From positions 62,001 through 126,000 of the forward strand of contig CBDFMR010000005.1 in the NCBI GenBank assembly GCA_965249765.1: a stretch of DNA of 64,000 nucleotides, in the 5' to 3' direction. Position numbers and translations under genes: made by a program. This document shows positions 54,886 to 63,718 of this stretch, piece by piece. The notes under the pieces are model-generated. The model was not told where the DNA came from. It saw only the letters and a program-made list of their open reading frames with translations, and ran no database searches. This DNA comes from CBDFMR01 sp965249765. Its GTDB lineage: Bacteria > Bacteroidota > Bacteroidia > Chitinophagales > Saprospiraceae. Numbering within the stretch: the stretch's first letter is position 1; each line of letters starts with the position of its first letter.

Positions 54886-55079
54886 ATCTGAATTACGCAT
54901 TAGAAGGCATGAGAAAGCGATCCGACAAATCTCCTTTAGAATTAAATATTTTCTTCAAGCCAATTGACTACATTCCGTCATTCCATCTCACGCATAGGCC
55001 TCTAACTTGACAGCGTATTTTAGTAGCAGGGAATTGAAGTTTTAAACAATCGAAGTAAATTCGCTCCTTTTTACAAAAA

Positions 55080-55131
55080 AAGGAAGCAACCTACGCTGCT
55101 TCCTTAACCTTGTAATCTCGAAGATTACAAA
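55080..55131. terminator. Two adjacent hairpins between convergent genes
   Basis: AAGGAAGCA...TGCTTCCTT (55080-55105) and TTGTAATCT...AGATTACAA (55110-55130) lie between the convergent EamA and T9SS type A genes. T and A runs flank them on both sides, so they can end transcripts from both directions. Confidence 0.7.
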
Positions 55132-55151
55132 GTTTACTGATGAAATAGAAT

Positions 55152-56702
55152 CTATTTTTTTATCACGATTATTTTCTCGGACAAAACTTCACTTCCATTG
55201 GCACTCCTTATAAAATAAATACCAGATGCCGGGAAATCTACAGCCTCAACAACTCTATTGTTATTCGGCAACACCATAATCTTTCTACCCTGAAGATCAT
55301 ATACTGTAATTTCTTGCTCACTATTGTCAGTCACAGCTATGGTACTTATCCCGATTATTGGATTCGGTGATACAGAAAGGTGACTATTACTAACTTTCTC
55401 ATTCATTCTCAATTCAATATTAGACGGAAGCAAGTTTCCATCAACTAATTCCTGAGTGAAGGCTTCGTTTAGGTTAATAAAATCAGAAATATAACCTCCT
55501 TGTAAAGCAACAAAATTCAGTACCACCATGAAATCATTTCGTGGCTGTACAGTCGCATAAGACACCCTCCACTCATTGTCCATCTTTCTAGTCATGATAT
55601 CTTTTCCCAGATAATCATGATCTACTCCAACCAAATCCAATTCTGAAAAATTGATCGCCATCTGAAGTCCAGCGATGTCCGCCTTCTCAATAGACAATCT
55701 TACCTCAAAGTCCTCTCCTTCCTCAACATAGCTGTTTTCGTATGTTAAGTAGTCTGTCGACCTGTTTCTATCCTCGATGGCCGGCGAATTGAAATTATCA
55801 ATGTCCGATATATTGCCTAATGCATAGGTCCTGAATCTAAACTCTGTCTGAGCCAGTGTATCAGAGTGAAACTTAAATTCCTTAAAGTTGTAATCAAAAT
55901 CATATGGGTCGAAATCAGCGCCGAAAACAAAGTTATGAGGCACGAAAAGGTAGTTTCCTATTGGAAATTCCGTTATGATGCTTAAAATCATTTGTCGTAC
56001 AAGTACTAAGTCATTGACACCAAAACTTCCCGATCCATCGACATCCATTGCTACTACTCTCATAGGAACAGGTAGACCATCGGGATCATCAAACAGGACT
56101 CCCATGGCTGACAACAAATCTATTGTCGTAATTCCAACCATTCCTGTCTGCACATCCCCGTTTGCTTCAAAGGTAATGATGTTTTCTCCAGGTAAAATAT
56201 CGGTCTCAGGAATTTCATAAAGCCAGTCAAACTCTGGCCAGAGAGGATTGGCATTTAAGAGTACATCGGTTCCGATAGTGCCCGACAAATTCTGCCTTTC
56301 TAATATCAGTGGCAGGTTTCCTGGAGGAACCATTACACATGCTTCTAACTTATCCTCCACTTCAAATCCTCCCCAGCATGAATTAACAATTCCTGTTGCA
56401 ATTTCCTCTACCTCTACAAGAAACATTCCTGTTCCGATATCCTCGCACGTCAGATTCAATGTCGGTCCAAAAGTTGAAAGAGGGTTTTGCAATTCGTCAA
56501 TCTCCGCAATACGATAGTCATGGGTAACCAAACACATCGGATCGAATCCTTCTACAAATGCTCCATATGGTATGACGGCCTCACCATTGCTATCAAGGGA
56601 AAGAAGGACATTGTCGTTACACGCCAATGTACCACATGGGTTCTGTGCTCTCAACCCCACACTCGCCAAAAAAAGTAGAACAATAATGTATGTATTTTTC
56701 AT
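55152..56702 (-). CDS. T9SS type A cargo protein with dockerin-like segment
   Basis: A 516-residue secreted protein with a signal peptide (ending GLRAQ). The N-terminal half is cysteine-containing and beta-rich. A dockerin-like calcium segment (AMDVDGSGSFGVNDLVLVRQ, about residues 216-235) lies in the middle. The C terminus has the type A sorting domain: LSVSPNPIIG, then ITVYDLQGRKIM and ASGIYFIRS. It is the last of four minus-strand genes with the ECF sigma factor. Function unknown; probably surface-exposed. Confidence 0.88.
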   Translation of the reverse strand: MKNTYIIVLLFLASVGLRAQNPCGTLACNDNVLLSLDSNGEAVIPYGAFVEGFDPMCLVTHDYRIAEIDELQNPLSTFGPTLNLTCEDIGTGMFLVEVEEIATGIVNSCWGGFEVEDKLEACVMVPPGNLPLILERQNLSGTIGTDVLLNANPLWPEFDWLYEIPETDILPGENIITFEANGDVQTGMVGITTIDLLSAMGVLFDDPDGLPVPMRVVAMDVDGSGSFGVNDLVLVRQMILSIITEFPIGNYLFVPHNFVFGADFDPYDFDYNFKEFKFHSDTLAQTEFRFRTYALGNISDIDNFNSPAIEDRNRSTDYLTYENSYVEEGEDFEVRLSIEKADIAGLQMAINFSELDLVGVDHDYLGKDIMTRKMDNEWRVSYATVQPRNDFMVVLNFVALQGGYISDFINLNEAFTQELVDGNLLPSNIELRMNEKVSNSHLSVSPNPIIGISTIAVTDNSEQEITVYDLQGRKIMVLPNNNRVVEAVDFPASGIYFIRSANGSEVLSEKIIVIKK

Positions 56703-56721
56703 TTGAACAATTTTTTAGTTT

Positions 56722-58122
56722 TTAAAACCTGAATTTCAGGCCTGTTTTTAATATCAAAGAATAATATTTCTGTCTAATAGGATAGGAATTTGATGAAGCA
56801 GAATCAATATCCCATCTGATTCCAAGTCTGCTTACAAAATCCCATCTATTGCTAAGCGACCTACCATAACCAATAGATCCTAATAAAGTCTTTCGAAAAT
56901 TTCGATCATAGCGTCCAGCGTCGTCATCTTTAAGATCATAGTGATCATTGGGTGATTCTTGGATATACCCTCGATGTATCGACCGTAAGCCCATTTCCAT
57001 TCCCCCTCCTATCTCAAAGTATTGTCGCTCTCCTCCGATCTTATAAAAGACCTCTAAGGGCAGGCCGATATCATGATGGTAGTTGTAATGAGTGACAGTC
57101 ATATAGGTTGTCTGCAATTCTTTTGCCTCGCCAGTAATGAACTCAATACCATCAGGACCCTCAACTTCAATTATAACGGCCTCATGATTCACAACCACAT
57201 CGTCATGATGAAAGTAGTTCGTTACACGATCTGTGAGTCGAGTATAATTGAGCCCTGTTTCCAACCTTATTTTAGCACCAATTTCATATGAGTAATTAAT
57301 TCCAGCACTCAGAGCCTCGATGGCTTCTTCATTCCTACTGCGAAAGATGAATTCCTCTTCATGAGACTCATCGACACTAGACAAGGTCATACTACTAATA
57401 CCATAACCAAGCAATACCCCAAGCCCTTGCACAATTCTGTGTTCCTTGACAACCTCAACCAAAAAAGTTGAAGTGTTCAATTCTACGCTCCTGCTAGTAG
57501 ATGATTGAAGTTTTTCCATTGTCAATGGAATCATTTCTATCACTGCTGATGTCCTTGATTTCAAGTCTTCCACTACCTCGTCTTTATTTGCTTCTTTCAA
57601 GCTCACAGATGGAATTTCTGCAATATGCCCTGTTGTATGAATACTCCTCTGATAAGTCGTTGACACGTTATCGAATCTATTGGTTACACCAGTATGTCGT
57701 GACACTTCTTGACTAATCTCCTTACCCACAGTTAGCTCATCAGCCGACAGATTCATAGAAACTTCCTCGGATGTAGTAAATCCTTCAGCTACCTCTCTTT
57801 GAGTAGCTTTTCCTAAAGACTCTATGTCATGACTTTCGTTAGCACTACTGGTCAACGTCTCTTCTACTGTTGCAACTACTCCTGTGCTTTCAGTCACCTT
57901 AGCATCCCACTCTATAAGCGAATAACCTGCAAGACCTACTAAGATGAGGCCCAATCCAAATCCAAATCCCAGTCCCAACCACAGCCAAGCAATCCGTCTC
58001 ATCCTTTTCTTTTGGATTTGAGGCTCGACAACTTTCCACATCTTATCCATATCAGGACTAGCGCCTTCCGTAGAGTACTTGTCTCGTATTATATGTTCTA
58101 GTTCCTTAAGATTCATGAACAT
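56722..58122 (-). CDS. Membrane protein with anti-sigma-like N terminus and barrel-like C terminus
   Basis: A 466-residue protein overlapping the sigma factor gene by up to 17 bases. The N terminus (NLKELEHIIRDKYSTEGASP, then MDKMWKVVEPQI) is soluble and followed by one strong helix (about 44-68, WLWLGLGFGFGLGLILVGLAG). A Ser/Thr/Glu-rich linker of about 140 residues leads to alternating strands (LGVLLGYGISSMTL, ETGLNYTRLTDRVTNYF, LLGSIGYGRSL) ending in GLKFRF, like an outer-membrane barrel. The position after an ECF sigma gene suggests an anti-sigma role. I do not recognise a named family. The start may be the Met at 58116. Confidence 0.75.
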   Translation of the reverse strand: MFMNLKELEHIIRDKYSTEGASPDMDKMWKVVEPQIQKKRMRRIAWLWLGLGFGFGLGLILVGLAGYSLIEWDAKVTESTGVVATVEETLTSSANESHDIESLGKATQREVAEGFTTSEEVSMNLSADELTVGKEISQEVSRHTGVTNRFDNVSTTYQRSIHTTGHIAEIPSVSLKEANKDEVVEDLKSRTSAVIEMIPLTMEKLQSSTSRSVELNTSTFLVEVVKEHRIVQGLGVLLGYGISSMTLSSVDESHEEEFIFRSRNEEAIEALSAGINYSYEIGAKIRLETGLNYTRLTDRVTNYFHHDDVVVNHEAVIIEVEGPDGIEFITGEAKELQTTYMTVTHYNYHHDIGLPLEVFYKIGGERQYFEIGGGMEMGLRSIHRGYIQESPNDHYDLKDDDAGRYDRNFRKTLLGSIGYGRSLSNRWDFVSRLGIRWDIDSASSNSYPIRQKYYSLILKTGLKFRF

Positions 58123-58651
58123 AGATTTTGTTTGATTTTAAAATAGATTCTCGCATCCACTTACGCGCTACCGTCAACTTGACTCGAGACGTACTTTCTG
58201 CAATATTCATCAATCGTCCTATTTCCTTATGCGAGAATCCGTCGATGACAAAAAGCTTGAATACTTCCTTGTAGCCTGATGGCAGTTGGATCACTTGGTC
58301 CAGAATCTCATCTGCTGACATCTTCTCCACAACCCCAGGCGAAAATCCTTGCTGAGGAACATTTTCAATATCAGCACGTTCATTCCTGAACCAAAAAGAC
58401 TCCTTCTTTCGCAAGGCAACTCGTATGACAATCGTCTTCATCCAACTCAGAAATTTGCCTTCGTCACGATAATTCTTTAAGCCATTGAAAATCTTAACCC
58501 ACGCCTCTTGCAAAACATCTTCGGCATCCATTTTACTATCAGAGTATCTCATACTTACTTGAAACAAGGGATAGGAATAATTATCAAAGAGCATTCTTTG
58601 AGATTTTGAATCCTGAATTAAGCAGCCTTCTATAATCTTCCTCTCCGTCAT
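58106..58651 (-). CDS. ECF-type RNA polymerase sigma factor
   Basis: A 181-residue sigma-70 family protein with only regions 2 and 4. Region 2 is MRYSDSKMDAEDVLQEAWVK followed by FLSWMKTIVIRVAL; region 4 is LPSGYKEVFKLFVIDGFSHK and EIGRLMNIAESTSRVKLTVA, the helix-turn-helix for -35 recognition. It is overlapped by the barrel-like membrane protein gene, its probable regulator, and lies 12 bases after the large lipoprotein gene. Confidence 0.94.
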   Translation of the reverse strand: MTERKIIEGCLIQDSKSQRMLFDNYSYPLFQVSMRYSDSKMDAEDVLQEAWVKIFNGLKNYRDEGKFLSWMKTIVIRVALRKKESFWFRNERADIENVPQQGFSPGVVEKMSADEILDQVIQLPSGYKEVFKLFVIDGFSHKEIGRLMNIAESTSRVKLTVARKWMRESILKSNKIYVHES

Positions 58652-58663
58652 CTATTGATATAA

Positions 58664-60370
58664 CTATTCTACTCTTCTCGCTGTAAACCACCCAAGTACT
58701 GCATCACCATCCGCATTGGTTCCACTAAAACTTCCTTTTACAACACCATCTACGTCTTCATATTTCTCTACGTTAATAGAAATGTCAGATCCGTTGATGG
58801 CACCAAAACTTCCAAGATAACTGCCACTATGATCCCCTGTCGCAAATCCATTAATTCCAAGTAATTCACCTCCGTTACTTCCTTCACCAGCTAGGATTAT
58901 AGTTTCATGAGGTTTCATTCTGGCGATGCATTTATCAAATGCTATCTCCCCAAATGGTAGACTAACAAAGAAAATTTCAACCTCCTCGTCGCACAGAGAA
59001 ATATTCTCGGTATAGGAACCAGAAGATACATTGAACAGGGTCGCACTACCTCCTGTACCTGAAGTCAGATCAATGGCGGTGATATTGAGCTCGTCTACAT
59101 CATCACAATCACTCAATGTATGGTTATACATTCCTGCATTGTCTGATAGTGTTACACTAACATTTCCGTCATATTTAAAGTATACATATGATCCCGATAC
59201 AGGATTACCTGTCGTACACTCTTCTATGCTTCCATTTAAGTTGATAGTCACACCAAGAGGAACAGTCACATTAATTAACTCGTCATCATCATCAGTATAT
59301 GGTCCTATTTCCTGCGTATGGATAAGATTGCCGCAATGGCCGTAAATGAAAATTTGCAAGAGGTCGCCCTCTGGCACCAGACCACAAACGAGTCCTCGAT
59401 CATTGGTATACCCACTTGCTGATCCAAACCCATCAAGATTTTCAATGACAACCAAGTATCCATCAAAGCTTCCATTGTCAGGAATCACATGCACACACAA
59501 ATTGACAAGCGGATAAGGGTAATCGCAATTCCACCAACTAAAATGTGTTACGTTTCCTTTATAAGTATTCCCATCTAATGTAGCGCTCCCTTCTTCTATC
59601 CAGAGTCCTTCGTCCTCATCAAAATGCCAAAGAGGAAGTGCCATAGGAGCTTCACTAAGAAACTCATCAGGAACAACCATAGAAAGTTCCACTTCTTTAC
59701 CTTTCGTAATTTCTAACTCAGTTCCAAGATCTGACATGAGCTCTATACCCATCATACCATATGAGCGTAAAATCATTATCTCATCGTCTGCCCTTCTAGC
59801 TCGTAAATCACTAGGTGCCAATTCTAGCATGTTACTGCCAGAGGGGTCAATCCACCTGCCAAAAACGTGGACAGTCCCATCATACGGATTCCCGTTCTCT
59901 GTAAAAGCATCTTCAGGAAAATTCAGTGTGCTACCGTCAGGAAGAACTACTTCTGCTCCTGTAGACGCAGAAAACGACTCGATAGAGCTAGCCTTCATCA
60001 GAACAATCTTTACAAATTTTCTAGAATCCTCCTCTGCATAAATTCTGTAACCTCCAAATAGGTAACCAGGGTCAGCGAGGGTTTTACCCGCTTTAGAAGC
60101 TGATATATGTACCCCAAAATTGCCTACAGATACATCCTTGAATAGAAAAAAGCCATTTTCATCGGTAACAGTGAGTGCCTGTTCCATCTCTACATCTACT
60201 TCTCCAAGAGGTAACCCAACTTCATCCACGACCTGTCCATAGACGTCCTGCTTAAAACGGTGATCCACTTCATCAATAGGGGTATTTGTTATGTCAATAT
60301 CGACGTCATCTTTCCGACAAGAGGTCGTCAAGAAGCCTAGTAACAATATTGCCCAAATTATTTTTTTCAT
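58664..60370 (-). CDS. Large lipoprotein with carboxypeptidase-regulatory-like domains
   Basis: A 568-residue lipoprotein; the ATG at 60370 gives MKKIIWAILLLGFLTTSC with lipobox Cys18. The first domain is a CarboxypepD_reg-like sandwich (DVYGQVVDEVGLPLGEVDVE, TVTDENGFFLFKDV). A ZU5-like or similar region follows (STGAEVVLPDGSTLNFPEDA and FTENGNPYDGTVHVFGRWID), then THFSWWNCDYPYPLVNLCVH and a second regulatory-like domain (about 385-460). It heads the cluster with the ECF sigma factor. Probably cell-surface; ligand unknown. Confidence 0.83.
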   Translation of the reverse strand: MKKIIWAILLLGFLTTSCRKDDVDIDITNTPIDEVDHRFKQDVYGQVVDEVGLPLGEVDVEMEQALTVTDENGFFLFKDVSVGNFGVHISASKAGKTLADPGYLFGGYRIYAEEDSRKFVKIVLMKASSIESFSASTGAEVVLPDGSTLNFPEDAFTENGNPYDGTVHVFGRWIDPSGSNMLELAPSDLRARRADDEIMILRSYGMMGIELMSDLGTELEITKGKEVELSMVVPDEFLSEAPMALPLWHFDEDEGLWIEEGSATLDGNTYKGNVTHFSWWNCDYPYPLVNLCVHVIPDNGSFDGYLVVIENLDGFGSASGYTNDRGLVCGLVPEGDLLQIFIYGHCGNLIHTQEIGPYTDDDDELINVTVPLGVTINLNGSIEECTTGNPVSGSYVYFKYDGNVSVTLSDNAGMYNHTLSDCDDVDELNITAIDLTSGTGGSATLFNVSSGSYTENISLCDEEVEIFFVSLPFGEIAFDKCIARMKPHETIILAGEGSNGGELLGINGFATGDHSGSYLGSFGAINGSDISINVEKYEDVDGVVKGSFSGTNADGDAVLGWFTARRVE

Positions 60371-60379
60371 ATTACACAT

Positions 60380-60635
60380 TTATGTTAAGTGATTCAAATA
60401 TGTGTCTTCACTACATTTCAAAATAACGATTTCGATTCATTAGTCCTCTCCGGAAAGGACACATCAGAAAATAAAGATTCGTGAATGATACTAGTAATTA
60501 TTCCCGCTTCTTCATCTCCTCAATCATTCTAATACGTCGAAAGCCTAAAACGCTTATCAAAATGGGGGCAAAGCTCCAATTATGTTAGCAAACAATTTCC
60601 TCTACACATATATAGACACATTCGCAGGAAAACGC
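60380..60635. other. Intergenic region between divergent genes
   Basis: No gene is visible. GTCGAAAGCCTAAAACGCTT near 60534 resembles a stretch near 8822. The right part leads to the yceD promoter. Confidence 0.45.
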
Positions 60636-60643
60636 TATCTTTG
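60636..60643 (+). promoter_or_regulatory. -7 promoter box for yceD-rpmF
   Basis: TATCTTTG 29 bases before the yceD ATG matches TAnnTTTG; no -33 TTG is present at normal spacing. Confidence 0.55.
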
Positions 60644-60672
60644 CCGTCCGTTTTTAAGAAAAAGTTCTTGTA

Positions 60673-61203
60673 ATGGATATTTTGAAAGAGTTTGAAATAC
60701 CTTTTAGGGGATTGCAAGATGGGTTGCATGAGATGGAGTATCATTTGAGAAATAATTTCTTCTCTGTCTTTGATAAACCACTCATCACTGATGCCGATGT
60801 CAACGTGCAAGTTGAGCTGGATAGAAGGCCTTCCATGATGATTTTGGACATTGAGTTCTCAGGAGATTTTCCTGCTACTTGTGATCGCTGTCTCAATGAT
60901 ATTCGTATTCCAATATCAGGAGAGCATCAACTAATCATAAAGTTTATCGAAGGAGAAAGCAATGAAGATGATGTAATCTATCTGGATGACGGTGTACACG
61001 TATTGAACATTGCTCAGTATCTTTATGAGTGCATCATTGTGGCGATACCACTGTCTAAAGTGAGAGACTGCGAGACTGATGAGTATAAGTATTGCAATAA
61101 GGAAGTGCTAGATCGTCTGACACTTGATGTTTCAGACGAAGAAGATACTCAGACCAAACTCGGCAATGCCTTGAAAGAATTGAACATTAAACCGAATAAT
61201 TAA
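60673..61203 (+). CDS. yceD: YceD/DUF177 family protein
   Basis: A 176-residue protein of the DUF177 family, linked with 23S rRNA processing and usually next to rpmF. The core motif FPATCDRCLNDIRIPISGEH carries the conserved CxxC, and a later acidic region (EGESNEDDVIYLDDGVHVLN) is typical. It lies 50 bases upstream of rpmF. Confidence 0.9.
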   Translation: MDILKEFEIPFRGLQDGLHEMEYHLRNNFFSVFDKPLITDADVNVQVELDRRPSMMILDIEFSGDFPATCDRCLNDIRIPISGEHQLIIKFIEGESNEDDVIYLDDGVHVLNIAQYLYECIIVAIPLSKVRDCETDEYKYCNKEVLDRLTLDVSDEEDTQTKLGNALKELNIKPNN

Positions 61204-61253
61204 TTATAGCTGTCTGATACATAATCAGGTGTCTAAATCTAAAAACTAATAAT

Positions 61254-61448
61254 ATGGCCCATCCGAAGAGTCGTATATCGAAGCAAAGAAAGAGAAAGAG
61301 GAGAACCCACAAAAAGGCTCCTATTCCTCAAGTTGCTGTATGCAAGACCACTGGCGAAGCACATCAGTATCATCGTTCATATTGGAGCGATGGCGATATG
61401 TATTATAAAGGCCAAATGGTGATCAAGGGAATAGAAGACGAAGATTAA
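61254..61448 (+). CDS. rpmF: 50S ribosomal protein L32
   Basis: A 64-residue ribosomal protein. MAHPKSRISKQRKRKRRTHK is the standard N terminus. The later segment VAVCKTTGEAHQYHRSYW has a single cysteine; the zinc CxxC pairs of some L32 proteins are absent. It follows yceD in the usual order and is followed by a terminator. Confidence 0.95.
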   Translation: MAHPKSRISKQRKRKRRTHKKAPIPQVAVCKTTGEAHQYHRSYWSDGDMYYKGQMVIKGIEDED

Positions 61449-61470
61449 CGATAAAATTCTCAAGATAAAA

Positions 61471-61512
61471 GAAGCTCCCACTGGCCATAAACCGGTGTCG
61501 GAGCTTTTTGGT
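61471..61512 (+). terminator. Terminator after rpmF
   Basis: GAAGCTCCCACTGG and CCGGTGTCGGAGCTT pair around a CATAAA loop, followed by TTTTT. It lies 24 bases after the rpmF stop. Confidence 0.85.
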
Positions 61513-61679
61513 TTTTAGACTTAACCATTTGAAATTCTATACATGAAACGAGCATGATATTTATTAATCATAATTCACACGCAAGGGCATGATTAAAAAA
61601 TATTGTCCGAGAGCGCAGCGGTTACATCTGTGCAGAATTTTTTCTGCATTATACGAAGTTGTGGAAAAATTTTAAACCT

Positions 61680-62066
61680 ATGAAAAGAATAATAAATACA
61701 GATAAAGCTCCTGCTCCTATAGGTCCATATAGTCAGTCCGTCTTGGTGGGAAATACACTATATGTATCAGGTCAAATAGCCATTATTCCAAAGACAGGAG
61801 AGCTTGTACTCGATAGCATCGAGACTGAGACCCGACAGGTGATGATCAATTTATCAAATATTCTCACTGAAGCCAACATGACATTTGAGAATGTTGTCAA
61901 GAGTAGCGTATTTGTAAGTGACATGAACAACTACAGTAGAATCAATGCAGTCTACGCTGAATTCTTCACTGAAGAGACCGCACCTGCTCGCGAACTTGTG
62001 GAAGTAAGGAATCTTCCTAAGTTTGTCAATGTTGAAATTTCTGTAATTGCTGTAGCTGGTAACTGA
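61680..62066 (+). CDS. RidA family enamine/imine deaminase
   Basis: A 128-residue protein that hydrolyses reactive enamines such as 2-aminoacrylate. The start MKRIINTDKAPAPIGPYSQ (ATG at 61680) is the classical RidA beginning; the longer frame adds seven residues. VSGQIAIIPKTGE and NLSNILTEANMTFENVVKSS match, and the substrate-binding arginine is in APARELVEV. Confidence 0.94.
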   Translation: MKRIINTDKAPAPIGPYSQSVLVGNTLYVSGQIAIIPKTGELVLDSIETETRQVMINLSNILTEANMTFENVVKSSVFVSDMNNYSRINAVYAEFFTEETAPARELVEVRNLPKFVNVEISVIAVAGN

Positions 62067-62106
62067 GATGAGGGATTAGGGACTTCTAAACATCTAAACA
62101 ATCTAA

Positions 62107-63108
62107 ATGAAACGTGTTCTTTCGGCCATACAACCCACAGGTGACATGCATTTTGGAAACTACTTCGGAGCAGTGCTCAACTGGGTAGAGATGCAATCGC
62201 AGTACGAGTGTTTCTATGGTGTCGTCGACTATCATGCGATGACAATGCCTTATAATCCTCAGAAGCTGCGTAATAATACATGGGAACTCATTTTCAATCT
62301 GATGGCTACCGGAGTGAATCACGACAACCTCTTTATTCAATCTCTCGTTCCAGAACATGCTGAGTTATGCTGGATCTTAAACAATTTTGCATCGATCGGC
62401 AGAGTAGAGAATATGACCCAGTTTAAAGATAAGAGCCAGGACAGATCGACCGGAGGGGACGGATTTATCAGCGTAGGTCTTTTTGATTATCCGGTGTTGC
62501 AAGCCGCTGACATCTTGATCTATAGAGCTGATTTTGTTCCAGTAGGTAAAGATCAAAATCAGCATCTCGAACTTACAAGAGAGATTGCTTCAAGGTTCAA
62601 TAATCAAGTAGGCAAAGAATATTTCGTCCTTCCAGAAACCATCCATACTAAGACTCCTAAAATTCTATCAACTGCCGATCCCTCAAGAAAAATGAGTAAG
62701 AGTGCCGGGGAGAAGCATTACATCAGTTTGTTTGCTGACGAAGACAGGATAAGAAAACAAATTAAATCGGCAGTAACTGATAGCGGAGAAGATAACGTTG
62801 AAGGTCTTAGTCCGGGAGTCGAAAATCTAATTACAATGATAGAGGCCTGTGGAGATCAGAAGATCGCTAATGACTTTAAGTCCACGGCAATCAATGGAAC
62901 TATCAGATACTCGGACTTAAAAGAAGTCACCGCGGAAAGATTGGTAGCACTTTCCAATACATTCAAAGAAAAAAAGAAAGAGTTGACATCTCATAAGAGA
63001 GAGGCTAAATATAGGATCAAGCAGTCAAGTGAAAAAATTAGAAAAGTAGCACAGGAAACATTATTGGAAGTCAAGGACCTTTGCGGTCTAATGAATATAA
63101 AGCTGTAG
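62107..63108 (+). CDS. trpS: Tryptophanyl-tRNA synthetase
   Basis: Charges tRNA-Trp. The 333-residue chain begins MKRVLSAIQPTGDMHFGNYF, with the HIGH-type sequence, and continues with GVVDYHAMTMPYNP, VPVGKDQNQHLELTREIA and KMSKSAG, the class I signature loop. It lies 40 bases after the RidA gene and one base before the FAH-family gene, suggesting a transcript of three genes. Confidence 0.97.
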   Translation: MKRVLSAIQPTGDMHFGNYFGAVLNWVEMQSQYECFYGVVDYHAMTMPYNPQKLRNNTWELIFNLMATGVNHDNLFIQSLVPEHAELCWILNNFASIGRVENMTQFKDKSQDRSTGGDGFISVGLFDYPVLQAADILIYRADFVPVGKDQNQHLELTREIASRFNNQVGKEYFVLPETIHTKTPKILSTADPSRKMSKSAGEKHYISLFADEDRIRKQIKSAVTDSGEDNVEGLSPGVENLITMIEACGDQKIANDFKSTAINGTIRYSDLKEVTAERLVALSNTFKEKKKELTSHKREAKYRIKQSSEKIRKVAQETLLEVKDLCGLMNIKL

Positions 63109-63109
63109 C

Positions 63110-63718
63110 ATGAAGATCATTTGCATCGGAAGAAACTATGTTGATCATGCCAAAGAATTAGACAATCCTATTCCTTCATCGCCATTGGTTTTTATGAAGC
63201 CACCTTCAGCTCTTCTCGTTAATAACAAGCCACTCTATTACCCAGAGTTTACCAACGACCTACATTACGAAGCTGAAATAGTAATCAAGATCTGCAAAAA
63301 CGGCAGACACGTCTTACCGGAAATGGCGTCCGGATTTTACAACGAGATAGCCATTGGTATCGACTTCACGGCTAGAGATATCCAAAAAAGATGTAAGGAG
63401 AAGGGACATCCCTGGGAAATTGCGAAGGGATTTGATAACTCAGCTGCCTTGAGTGGTTTCATTCCAATAGCAGATCTTGACAGTAGTCAGATCGGATTCT
63501 ACTTGCTCAAAAACGGTGAAATGGTGCAGAATGGTAATACTCGAGATCTTATCTTTTCATTTGATTATATAGTAGAATACACTTCAAAGTATTTTAAACT
63601 ACAGCAGGGTGATATAATATATACAGGAACACCGGCTGGTGTAGGTCCTGTCAAGATAGGTGATACACTAGAGGGTTATATTGAAGGGAGTATGATGCTC
63701 CACTGTGTGATTAAATAA
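63110..63718 (+). CDS. Fumarylacetoacetate hydrolase family protein
   Basis: A 202-residue FAH-fold enzyme. KIICIGRNYVDHAKELDN opens the domain, LHYEAEIVIKI supplies metal-binding glutamates, and IGIDFTARDIQKRCKEKGHP, AKGFDNSA and IYTGTPAGVGPV are family motifs. Members include acylpyruvases and oxaloacetate tautomerases; the substrate is not determined by sequence. Confidence 0.92.
   Translation: MKIICIGRNYVDHAKELDNPIPSSPLVFMKPPSALLVNNKPLYYPEFTNDLHYEAEIVIKICKNGRHVLPEMASGFYNEIAIGIDFTARDIQKRCKEKGHPWEIAKGFDNSAALSGFIPIADLDSSQIGFYLLKNGEMVQNGNTRDLIFSFDYIVEYTSKYFKLQQGDIIYTGTPAGVGPVKIGDTLEGYIEGSMMLHCVIK

Noticed and set aside
61449..61679. Possible tRNA or small RNA between rpmF and the RidA gene
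   Set aside because: Apart from the terminator hairpin, no cloverleaf or conserved RNA feature could be found.
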